A DNA stretch of 6,276 nt, taken from assembly GCA_013335425.1 (NCBI GenBank), contig JAAXVQ010000125.1, positions 1 through 6,276 on the forward strand, written 5' to 3'. This stretch comes from Candidatus Firestoneibacteriota bacterium (GTDB lineage Bacteria > Oederibacteriota > JAAXVQ01). The position numbers were made by a program, and so were the translations under genes. The notes under the pieces are model-generated. The model did not search any database. It was not told the origin of the DNA and saw only the letters and a list, made by a program, of their open reading frames with translations. Of this stretch, positions 1-6,276 are shown piece by piece; the stretch's first letter is position 1, and each line of letters opens with the position of its first letter.

Positions 1-101
1 CCGGTTCCCTGCCCAACAGGCGCCGCGCCAAATCGCCCGCCGCCAACTCCGCATCGCTGATCGCCTGGCTACCCGCCTCCAGCAACTGGCTATTGCCGGC
101 A
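1..101 (-). other. GC-rich segment of different origin, possible coding fragment on the minus strand
   Basis: These roughly 100 bases are about 70% GC, against the mid-40s in the adjoining dnaN part. Plus frame 1 hits a stop at about 58-60. Plus frames 2 and 3 are open but give low-complexity Arg/Gln/Ala or Pro/Ser/Ala sequence. The minus strand reads as a plausible helical protein piece, including QLLEAGSQAISDAELAAG and then DLARRLLGREP running off the left edge. I do not recognise a family. The minus frame continues into the antisense of dnaN without a visible start, which is why a breakpoint near 100 seems likelier than a normal gene boundary. It could simply be foreign sequence joined in assembly. 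Confidence 0.25.
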
Positions 102-419
102 TTCACATCCGCCACCCGTCGTGTCGCCTTGATGGCTTCGGATAAATCCAATTCCGTTAAATATGCTTTCAGCCAGAATCAGATGGTCGTTTCCGCCAAT
201 ACCCCCGAAGTCGGCGAAGCTCAAGAAGATATGGAAATAAATTTTTCCGGGGACAGCATTACCGTGGCCTACAATGCCAAATACATTTTGGATGTGATGA
301 AAAATATCGGCACCGACGAATTTGTTTTGGAATTGACTTCAAATCTAAATCCCGGTGTTTTCAAACCTTCCACGGATAAATATAATTATTTGTGCGTCAT
401 TATGCCCATGCGCATCTAG
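3..419 (+). CDS. dnaN: DNA polymerase III subunit beta (sliding clamp), C-terminal fragment
   Basis: This is the end of the ring-shaped clamp that tethers the replicative polymerase to DNA. Recognisable DnaN sequence runs from about position 102 to the stop and corresponds to most of domain III. The signs are ATRRVALMASDK near its start, a YNAKYILDVM segment, NPGVFKP, and the family's diagnostic C-terminal end VIMPMRI, which closes the last strand next to the partner-binding pocket. About two thirds of a normal clamp of roughly 370 residues is missing. The reading frame stays open to the left edge, but codons before about 102 encode a Pro/Ser/Ala/Arg-rich stretch unlike DnaN, and that DNA is much richer in GC. 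A TTG at 93 is the only nearby start and has no convincing ribosome binding site, so it is probably not a real start. The identity of the 3' part is secure. Whether this is a cut gene, a chimeric junction or a true remnant is not settled. Confidence 0.85.
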   Translation, partial: GSLPNRRRAKSPAANSASLIAWLPASSNWLLPAFTSATRRVALMASDKSNSVKYAFSQNQMVVSANTPEVGEAQEDMEINFSGDSITVAYNAKYILDVMKNIGTDEFVLELTSNLNPGVFKPSTDKYNYLCVIMPMRI

Positions 420-574
420 AAAAAAAGAATCATTTTGAAACAAACTCGGGGTGGCGTCATTCATACCTCAGGCGCACTTACTTAATTCCGGCCGCTTGCG
501 GCAGGATATAAACAAGCACAAGGGCATAAAACAACGTTATTTCGTTCAGAATTTTGAAAGGATTCTTAAAGCTT
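420..574 (+). promoter_or_regulatory. dnaN-gyrA intergenic leader, weak promoter candidate
   Basis: This gap must carry either read-through from dnaN or the start of gyrA transcription. A TATAAA at 507-512 matches a -10 box well, but the best upstream element (TTAATT at 482-487) sits 19 bases away and matches -35 poorly, so the promoter is only a candidate. A small GC hairpin (GCCG-CTTG-CGGC, 491-502) lies just before it and has no U-run, so it is not a terminator. No convincing dnaN terminator is seen. The AT-rich 3' part (about 525-574) leads into the gyrA ribosome binding site. Confidence 0.25.
557..562 (+). promoter_or_regulatory. Ribosome binding site of gyrA (decides the start)
   Basis: AAAGGA lies 12 bases before ATG 575, a slightly long but usable spacing. 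The alternative in-frame TTG at 554 overlaps this site and has no purine-rich sequence of its own upstream. Starting at 575 also gives a leader before the conserved [21 protein letters not shown] block of the length normal for GyrA. Confidence 0.5.
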
Positions 575-3010
575 ATGGATGCACAAGAAACCCCTAAAAT
601 AACTTCAATCTTAGTCGAAGAGGAAATGAAACATTCCTACATCGACTATTCCATGAGCGTTATCGTCGGCCGCGCTTTGCCGGATGTCCGTGACGGTTTG
701 AAACCCGTACACCGCCGTATTTTATACGGCATGCATTCCATGGGGTTGCATCATAACCGGCCGTACCGTAAATCCGCTAAAATCGTCGGTGAAGTTATGG
801 GTAATTATCACCCCCACGGCGACGCAGCCATTTACGAAACCATGGTCCGCATGGCGCAGGATTTCTCCTACCGTTATCCGATTGTGGACGGTCAAGGAAA
901 TTTCGGTTCTGTGGACGGCGATCCCGCTGCCGCCATGCGCTATACCGAAGCCCGCCTGGCCAGCATTTCCGAAGAGTTGTTGGCGGATATTGAAAAAGAC
1001 ACGGTTCCGTTTGTCCCCAATTACGATGATTCACTTACCGAACCTTCTTTGTTGCCCGTTAAATTTCCCAACCTGTTGGTCAACGGCAGCTCGGGTATTG
1101 CCGTGGGCATGGCAACCAACATACCGCCGCACAATTTGTCGGAAATCATCGATGGAACCCTGGCGTTGATTGAAAATCCCGAAATTAAAATTGAAGAATT
1201 GATGAAGTACGTGAAGGGCCCGGATTTTCCCACCGCGGCCTATATTTTGGGGCGCGAGGGCATTCGTGACGCGTATAAGACCGGGCGCGGCTCCATTAAG
1301 ATGCAGGCCAAGGCCAAAGTTGAGCAAATGAAAAACGGGAAGGAAAGACTCGTAATCACGGAGCTTCCCTATCAAGTCAACAAGGCCGTCTTAATTGAGA
1401 ATATTGCGGATTTGGTCCGCAATAAGAAAATCGAGGGTATCTCTGATTTGCGGGACGAATCCGACCGCGACGGGATGCGCATCGTGATCGAACTCGGGCG
1501 CAACGAAAACTCCCAGGTGATACTCAATAATCTTTTTAAATATACGTCCTTGCGCACCAGCTTCGGCGTCAACATGCTCGCGCTGGTGGACGGCAAGCCG
1601 CTCACGCTCAATCTTAAACAAATTTTGGAGTACTTCGTCAGCCATCGGCGCGAAGTGATTTTGCGCCGCACGCGCTATGAGTTGGATCGGGCGGAAAAAC
1701 GCGCTCATATTTTAGAAGGTTTGAAAATCGCGCTTAAATTTTTGGACAAAATTATCCGTTTGATCCGCGCCTCGGCAACGGTGGATATCGCCCGGGAAGA
1801 ATTGATCAAACAGTTCGGATTGTCGATCCTGCAGGCTCAGGCGATTTTGGATATGCGCCTGCAACAATTGACCAACCTTGAAAGCAAAAAAATTGAGGAC
1901 GAATACCTGGAGTTGATCAAAACGATTGAACGCCTGAAGTCGATTTTGGCCAGTGCCCGAAAAGTCCTCGAAATCATCGCGGAAGAATTGCAGGGCGTTA
2001 AGAAAAAATTTGGAGATGCGCGCCGGTCGGAAATTATCGGTGCCCAGGTTGATTTGTCCATGGAAGATCTGATCGCCGAAGAGGACATGGTGATCACCAT
2101 TTCCCATCAAGGCTACATCAAGCGCCTGCCGGTGTCCACCTACAAAGCTCAGCGCCGCGGGGGCAAGGGTATTGCGGCCATGGGCACCAAGGAAGACGAC
2201 TTTGTTGAGCATCTGTTTATTGCCACCACGCATCAGTACATCCTGCTCTTTACAAGTTTGGGACGCATGTACTGGCTGAAGGTTTATGAGATTCCGGAAG
2301 CGTCCCGAACGGCCAAGGGCAAAGCGATCGTAAATCTCATCCGCCTGCAGTCCAGTGAAACCGTGGAAGCCATGATTCCGGTCAAGGAATTTTCCGAAAA
2401 CCGTTTCTTGGTCATGGCCACGGAAAAAGGACTGATCAAACGCACCCGTTTGACGGCGTTTGCCAACCCGCGCGCCGGAGGCATTATTGCGTTGACGCTG
2501 ATGACGGGCGACCGTTTGTTGGGCGTGGCGGAAACCACGGAAGATACCGATATCATTCTGGCCACCCGCCTGGGAAAAGCGATCCGCTTCAACACGGGTG
2601 AAATCAGGGAAATTGGGCGTACCGGCAAAGGCGTACGCGGCATTCGTCTGCGACCCAAGGATAAATTGGTGGGTATGGAAGTTCTTACCAACGCCGACAG
2701 TTTGTTGACCGTCACCACCAAGGGGTTCGGCAAGCGGACGGTCCTTAAGGAGTACCGTGCGCAAAGCCGCGGCGGGCTGGGGATGATCAACATTAAAACC
2801 ACTGAGCGAAACGGGGAAGTGGTGTCCGTGAAAGCCGTCAGCGACATGGATGAACTTATGATCATCACCACCTCCGGAAACATCATACGGATGGAACTTA
2901 AAAATTTTAAAGCCGTGGGGAGAAATGCCCAAGGCGTGCGCATGATCAAAGTGGATGAGAAGGATTTTGTCGGGGGCGTGGCCCGAGTCGTCACCAAAGA
3001 CGAAGAGTAG
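575..3010 (+). CDS. gyrA: DNA gyrase subunit A
   Basis: This is the DNA breakage-reunion subunit of gyrase, the A2B2 type IIA topoisomerase that introduces negative supercoils using ATP hydrolysed by GyrB. It is cytosolic. With ATG 575 the protein is 811 residues, normal for the family. The winged-helix region carries [17 protein letters not shown] and the catalytic Tyr123 in [10 protein letters not shown], matching E. coli Tyr122. The tower holds [18 protein letters not shown] (170-187), and [11 protein letters not shown] (about 422-432) lies in the coiled-coil arm. The GyrA box QRRGGKG (526-532) identifies gyrase rather than topoisomerase IV ParC. The C-terminal DNA-wrapping region shows six blade-like repeats, the fifth with a degenerate box QSRGGLG (730-736). 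It ends in a short acidic TKDEE. In the quinolone region, Ala84 stands where E. coli has Ser83, and Glu88 replaces Asp87. The gene lies 155 bases after dnaN and 32 bases before a sensor-like gene that is probably in the same transcript. Confidence 0.98.
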   Translation: MDAQETPKITSILVEEEMKHSYIDYSMSVIVGRALPDVRDGLKPVHRRILYGMHSMGLHHNRPYRKSAKIVGEVMGNYHPHGDAAIYETMVRMAQDFSYRYPIVDGQGNFGSVDGDPAAAMRYTEARLASISEELLADIEKDTVPFVPNYDDSLTEPSLLPVKFPNLLVNGSSGIAVGMATNIPPHNLSEIIDGTLALIENPEIKIEELMKYVKGPDFPTAAYILGREGIRDAYKTGRGSIKMQAKAKVEQMKNGKERLVITELPYQVNKAVLIENIADLVRNKKIEGISDLRDESDRDGMRIVIELGRNENSQVILNNLFKYTSLRTSFGVNMLALVDGKPLTLNLKQILEYFVSHRREVILRRTRYELDRAEKRAHILEGLKIALKFLDKIIRLIRASATVDIAREELIKQFGLSILQAQAILDMRLQQLTNLESKKIEDEYLELIKTIERLKSILASARKVLEIIAEELQGVKKKFGDARRSEIIGAQVDLSMEDLIAEEDMVITISHQGYIKRLPVSTYKAQRRGGKGIAAMGTKEDDFVEHLFIATTHQYILLFTSLGRMYWLKVYEIPEASRTAKGKAIVNLIRLQSSETVEAMIPVKEFSENRFLVMATEKGLIKRTRLTAFANPRAGGIIALTLMTGDRLLGVAETTEDTDIILATRLGKAIRFNTGEIREIGRTGKGVRGIRLRPKDKLVGMEVLTNADSLLTVTTKGFGKRTVLKEYRAQSRGGLGMINIKTTERNGEVVSVKAVSDMDELMIITTSGNIIRMELKNFKAVGRNAQGVRMIKVDEKDFVGGVARVVTKDEE

Positions 3011-3028
3011 GCTGCGGTACAAACCGCG

Positions 3029-3035
3029 AAGGAGG
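3029..3035 (+). promoter_or_regulatory. Strong ribosome binding site of the sensor-like gene
   Basis: AAGGAGG is a near-perfect anti-Shine-Dalgarno match, 7 bases before ATG 3043. It fixes the start of the downstream gene and suggests efficient translation from a transcript shared with gyrA. Confidence 0.75.
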
Positions 3036-3042
3036 TTGGCGG

Positions 3043-5325
3043 ATGAAGCTCAAAGGCAGGCTCAGCGCCAGCTTGGTGTTGTTGCTCACGCTGTTTGGCA
3101 CTGTGGCATTGTTCAATTACGCCAATCAGTTTAAAAAGGATTCGTCCCAGGCGCTCCAAACCAAAGTCAAAGATTTGGAGCTGCAGCGCCTTGAGGAAGA
3201 AAAGGGAAAGCAGGCATCGCAAGAAGCCCGGGAAGCGGCGGACGTTTTTAAGCAAGTTGTGGATCAGATCCAAAAAAGAGCCGAGGCCACCGCTGATGTC
3301 TCGGGTTTACGCCAGCCGCACAAAACCCCCCTCCAACGCCAAGCCAAGGAACGTATTTTTTCCCAATTGGTCAAAGTTGAACCCCTCTGGCAAAACGCCC
3401 TGGTCACCGATGAAGGCGGTGCGCAGCTTATAGGCACCCAGAGCGGGGCACCCCGCTCCTTAAGCGGCAATCCTGAGTTTAAAGAAGCTTCCAAACAGCG
3501 CATGACGGTTTTGCGCTTGCAGGAAAAGCGGGGGCGTGAATTGGTTTTGCAAATCACGGTGCCTTGTTTAACCGACTTGGGGGCGTTTTTGGGCGTGTTT
3601 CAAGCCGAGGTGGGTCTAACCCCGGCCATTTTAGAGCGGCTCCCGAAGAAAAGCGGGGTCTTTTTTCTTTTAGGCACGCCGGCCGGTCGACGGCTGACGG
3701 ATATTCCTTTGGAAAATTTTCCCAACAATTTGGAAGGTTTGGGAGGCTGGGATAAAAACCCCCAGGAAATGGAATCCTACCTTACCCAGTCCGGGGCGGG
3801 TTTTTTTAAGGGTGAATGGAACGGAATTCATTACCTGGTCGGTAATGCCCCCACGACCGTTCCCGGGTTGATGCTATTTTCGCTGCTGGAAGTTTCCAAT
3901 CTGCAAAAACTGGTTGAAACCCCGGCTTCGACTGAATCCCTCTTTAGAGATCCGGTCATTGTGGGCGGTTTGGCGGGTATATTGATAATCGGCTTGGTCA
4001 TTGCCATCTTCTTTACCGCTTCGGGAGGCAAGGGCGCAGGTCAGGTTAACAAGTTCAACGAAGAACTCAGTGAAACCCTCTCCGCCGGCGAACCCTGGTC
4101 TTTGGTGCATAGCCCGGGCGGCGGCGATGAGTGGTATGAATTGGCCGAAAACATCAACCGCCTTTTAAAGAAATTGGGGGAAAAATCCATGTCCTCCTCC
4201 GGCAGCATCGCGGCCGCCGCTGAATTGGATTTGGAGCGACAGAATCGAGAATTGAGCAATTTGCGGCAGGAACGCGACCATTTGGTGACGCAACACCATG
4301 AACTGGAACTGCGGGTGGAAACGTTGTCCGCCCAAAATCAGCAAATGCGGGAATTGGCGCTGACGCCCCGCCCAGCGGCCAAAGAGGCGGCGAATGTTGA
4401 AGTGGCGCCTTGGCCCTGGGCCGAGGCCAGCCAGATTCGGATTGAAGCCATCGTGAATATGTCGGATGATCTGAAGGCTACGCTGACCGTCATTAAAAAT
4501 TATATTTCCTCCATTCTGGCGTCGGAAGATGGAAAGATCACGGACACACAGCAGGAATTCTTAGGGGTCGTCATCAATAAGAGCGCACGTTTGGAACGCC
4601 AAATCAACGACTTCCTGGATTTTTCCCACCTGGAGACCGAAGCGGTTCAAATGTTCTTGGTTCCCACGGATATTGTGGCCATGTTGCAGGACGTTGTGCT
4701 CAATGTGCAACCCCAAGCCGATACCAAGCAGATCAAGCTGTTGCAGGATGTCGCCCCGCGTTTGCCCCTGATTCGCTTAAACAGTGATCGGTTGGGGCAG
4801 GTGTTCATCAATTTGGTGCAGCATGCCTTACGGGTGACGCCGGTGGGCGGGGAGGTGCGTTGCTCCGCCGCACAATTGGGCGATGAGGTGGTTGTGAAAA
4901 TCATTGACGGGGGAACACCTCTTACCTCGGAGCAAGCCGAACAAGTGTTCTCGAATTTTCATGGGCCGGATTCCAAAATCGGTGCGCTCTTAGCCGGCAC
5001 GGGTTTGCGTTTTCCTATCATGAAGGGTATCATCAACGCGCATCACGGCTCCATCATGGCACGCGGCTTGCCCGAGCAAGGCAATGAAATCATCATCAAA
5101 TTATCCCTCGCTGACGAAGAGCGAAAGCCGGAAGGGATCAGCGCAGTTATCGGATCAACCGCAACCGCGGAGCCGGCCGACAATGACCAGTTTTTTGACT
5201 TGTCAACATTTATGGCCAGTGGTGCGGGCGCGGACGAGGAAAAGTCGGCGGTTCCCGGAGCCGAGGATAATTTGGATGATTTGCTGCGTAATATTGAAAA
5301 TATCAATCATAAGACCGAGAGTTGA
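3043..5325 (+). CDS. Membrane-bound histidine-kinase-like protein with degenerate catalytic motifs (probable pseudo-histidine kinase)
   Basis: A 760-residue protein built like a two-component sensor. In order: a membrane segment (about 7-27); a charged helical stretch (43-81); an extracytoplasmic region to about 303 whose VTDEGGAQLIGT and VFFLLGTPAGRRL segments resemble the two halves of a Cache sensor domain; a second membrane segment (304-325); a HAMP-like piece ending DEWYELAENINRLLKKL (362-378); a coiled coil (about 393-440); and a DHp/CA core (465-690). The core aligns well in fold pattern but lacks key residues. The H-box reads SDDLKATL (474-481), with Asp475 in the position of the phospho-accepting His. 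The N-box reads NLVQHALRVTP (590-600), with His594 for the Mg-binding Asn. G1 is DGGTP (622-626) and G2 is GTGLRF (652-657), each missing one Gly. An acidic tail (691-760) follows, ending in a short amphipathic helix. The frame is intact. It probably signals by binding rather than autophosphorylation; its input and partner are unknown. Confidence 0.8.
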   Translation: MKLKGRLSASLVLLLTLFGTVALFNYANQFKKDSSQALQTKVKDLELQRLEEEKGKQASQEAREAADVFKQVVDQIQKRAEATADVSGLRQPHKTPLQRQAKERIFSQLVKVEPLWQNALVTDEGGAQLIGTQSGAPRSLSGNPEFKEASKQRMTVLRLQEKRGRELVLQITVPCLTDLGAFLGVFQAEVGLTPAILERLPKKSGVFFLLGTPAGRRLTDIPLENFPNNLEGLGGWDKNPQEMESYLTQSGAGFFKGEWNGIHYLVGNAPTTVPGLMLFSLLEVSNLQKLVETPASTESLFRDPVIVGGLAGILIIGLVIAIFFTASGGKGAGQVNKFNEELSETLSAGEPWSLVHSPGGGDEWYELAENINRLLKKLGEKSMSSSGSIAAAAELDLERQNRELSNLRQERDHLVTQHHELELRVETLSAQNQQMRELALTPRPAAKEAANVEVAPWPWAEASQIRIEAIVNMSDDLKATLTVIKNYISSILASEDGKITDTQQEFLGVVINKSARLERQINDFLDFSHLETEAVQMFLVPTDIVAMLQDVVLNVQPQADTKQIKLLQDVAPRLPLIRLNSDRLGQVFINLVQHALRVTPVGGEVRCSAAQLGDEVVVKIIDGGTPLTSEQAEQVFSNFHGPDSKIGALLAGTGLRFPIMKGIINAHHGSIMARGLPEQGNEIIIKLSLADEERKPEGISAVIGSTATAEPADNDQFFDLSTFMASGAGADEEKSAVPGAEDNLDDLLRNIENINHKTES

Positions 5326-5376
5326 AGTTCACCTCGCCCAATTAGGCCCGGAAAACTGCCGTTGACCGTTTAGGTG

Positions 5377-6276
5377 TTATTCTTTTGCATTTGCGTTTTG
5401 GGTTTTTTCCGGTGGGCTTAAATCCGCCCAGGCATCCTCCGCCAAAGCTATTTTCGTTCCCCAAGCTCGGGAAAGAGCGCCGAACGTTTGGAGCCACGCC
5501 AAGTTTTCGACACCGGTTAACGGTGTAGGTTGAAAACGGGTTCGCAGGTTATCCACGGATAATCCGCGGGCCCGGACGCTCTCCGCCTCTCCGCTGGAAG
5601 AAAACACTACCTGCACCAGGGCGCTTTGCACCGCATCGCGGCTTTGTCCGCCTCCAAATGCCAAGTTGCCCAGCGAATATAAGATTACCCCGGCATGATA
5701 CCATTCCACACCTTGCAGAATGTGCGGATGGGTGCCCACCACCAGAGCCGCCCCGGCATCAATCGCGGCATGCCCCAGGTCGATTTGGTAAGGTCTCGGT
5801 TCCGAAATCAGTTCTCCACCCCAATGAAAACAGACAACCACGACCGTCGCCCAGGCGTTGGCTGAATTGACATCGGCTTGGACTAAGGAGATATCTCCGG
5901 GAGTGGTGCCCGGTTTGGCCCCGGTGGCCCAATAAGACTCCGGAAAAGTCAGAGAAAAAGACAGGATAGCCATTATCTGTCCGCCGGGCAAAGTGATGAC
6001 CGCCGGACGGCGGCTGGCGGCCAAATTTTTGCCCGCACCGGCATGGGCGACCCCGGCGGCATCCAAAGCTTGCAAGGTATCGGCAAGAGCCGGCGGGCCG
6101 TAATCAAGGATATGATTGTTCGCCAAGGAAACCGCAGTAATACCGGCGCGGTGTAAAGCCGGAGCCGCACTGGGTTGAGAACGAAATGTGAATTTTTTCC
6201 CTTTGATCACTTTTCCGCGGGCCGAGATCGGGCTTTCTAAATTGACCAGCCCTACATCCGCTTTTCGGAAAAAGGG
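5377..6276 (-). CDS. CapA-family protein (poly-gamma-glutamate capsule-type metallophosphatase fold), 5' end beyond the window
   Basis: The visible 299 residues (stop at 5377-5379) read continuously to the right edge, so the gene is cut there. An internal GTG at 6208-6210 is not the start, because conserved family sequence lies before it, including ADVGLVNLESP. Motifs of the CapA / PGA_cap domain, a calcineurin-like metallophosphoesterase relative, appear in order (numbered in the visible part): NLE (12-14), SLANNH (50-55), HWGGE (151-155), GTHPH (181-185) and YSLGN (200-204). These supply the metal-coordinating Asn, His and Glu residues. The N-terminal GD motif and any signal peptide lie outside the window. 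The family is named after capsule polyglutamate synthesis, but many members occur without cap genes and their substrate is unknown; no other capsule gene is seen here. About 70 residues after the domain have no motif I recognise. The gene converges on the sensor-like gene with a 51-base gap. Confidence 0.9.
   Translation of the reverse strand, partial: PFFRKADVGLVNLESPISARGKVIKGKKFTFRSQPSAAPALHRAGITAVSLANNHILDYGPPALADTLQALDAAGVAHAGAGKNLAASRRPAVITLPGGQIMAILSFSLTFPESYWATGAKPGTTPGDISLVQADVNSANAWATVVVVCFHWGGELISEPRPYQIDLGHAAIDAGAALVVGTHPHILQGVEWYHAGVILYSLGNLAFGGGQSRDAVQSALVQVVFSSSGEAESVRARGLSVDNLRTRFQPTPLTGVENLAWLQTFGALSRAWGTKIALAEDAWADLSPPEKTQNANAKE

Noticed and set aside
424..475. Terminator after dnaN from GGGGT and ACCTC near 449-471
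   Set aside because: The pairing is 5 base pairs including a G-U pair with a 12-base loop and no following T-run.
554..574. TTG at 554 as the gyrA start, adding seven residues
   Set aside because: It overlaps the ribosome binding site used by ATG 575, has no such site of its own, and TTG is a poorer start.
1712..3022. 436-codon open frame on the minus strand opposite gyrA
   Set aside because: It lies wholly antisense to a confidently identified gyrA. Its product is rich in His, Phe, Asp and Gly without any domain pattern, as expected from the reverse of GC-biased codons.
2284..3273. 329-codon minus-strand open frame spanning the gyrA end and the start of the next gene
   Set aside because: It is antisense to two well-supported genes and their ribosome binding site, and the translation shows no recognisable domain.
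3656..3807. T-runs inside the sensor-like gene (near 3660-3670 and seven T at 3801-3807) as frameshift or slippage sites
   Set aside because: The frame is uninterrupted and codes for consistent domain sequence on both sides; no stop or alternate product supports programmed slippage.
5330..5386. Possible terminator between the sensor-like gene and the CapA gene: CACCT (5330-5334) pairing with AGGTG (5372-5376), followed by T-rich TTATTCTTTT
   Set aside because: The stem is only 5 base pairs around a loop of nearly 40 bases with little inner pairing, which is not a convincing intrinsic terminator.

Overview
The window is bacterial chromosomal DNA of moderate GC content with closely packed housekeeping genes. 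It holds the C-terminal end of a DNA polymerase III beta clamp (dnaN), a complete DNA gyrase A subunit (gyrA), a complete membrane-bound histidine-kinase-like protein, and, on the opposite strand, the 3' part of a CapA-family gene cut by the right edge. No RNA gene, CRISPR array, insertion sequence or integrase is visible. The organism cannot be placed reliably. GyrA is a canonical bacterial gyrase of about 811 residues, and the putative gram-negative-style sensor architecture fits an uncultivated or poorly sampled lineage, but that is only an impression.

Layout. Positions 1-100 are about 70% GC and do not read as DnaN in any plus-strand frame, although DnaN homology starts abruptly near 102 and runs to the stop at 419. 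This suggests a breakpoint, either an assembly chimera or a rearrangement. Positions 420-574 are a short leader with no recognisable strong terminator. GyrA most likely starts at ATG 575 and ends at 3010. The sensor-like gene follows 32 bases later (3043-5325) behind a strong ribosome binding site, so the two are probably co-transcribed. A 51-base convergent gap separates it from the CapA-family gene (complement of 5377-6276, 5' end missing).

How the genes fit together. dnaN and gyrA both belong to the replication-origin gene neighbourhood of many bacteria, but recF and gyrB, which often lie between them, are absent here. The most interesting gene is the one after gyrA. It has a Cache-like extracytoplasmic region, two membrane segments, a HAMP-like segment, a coiled coil and a recognisable DHp/CA histidine-kinase core. 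However, the phospho-accepting His, the key N-box Asn and one glycine in each of the G1 and G2 boxes are substituted. It looks like a pseudo-histidine kinase with an added acidic C-terminal tail, kept intact in an apparent operon with gyrA.
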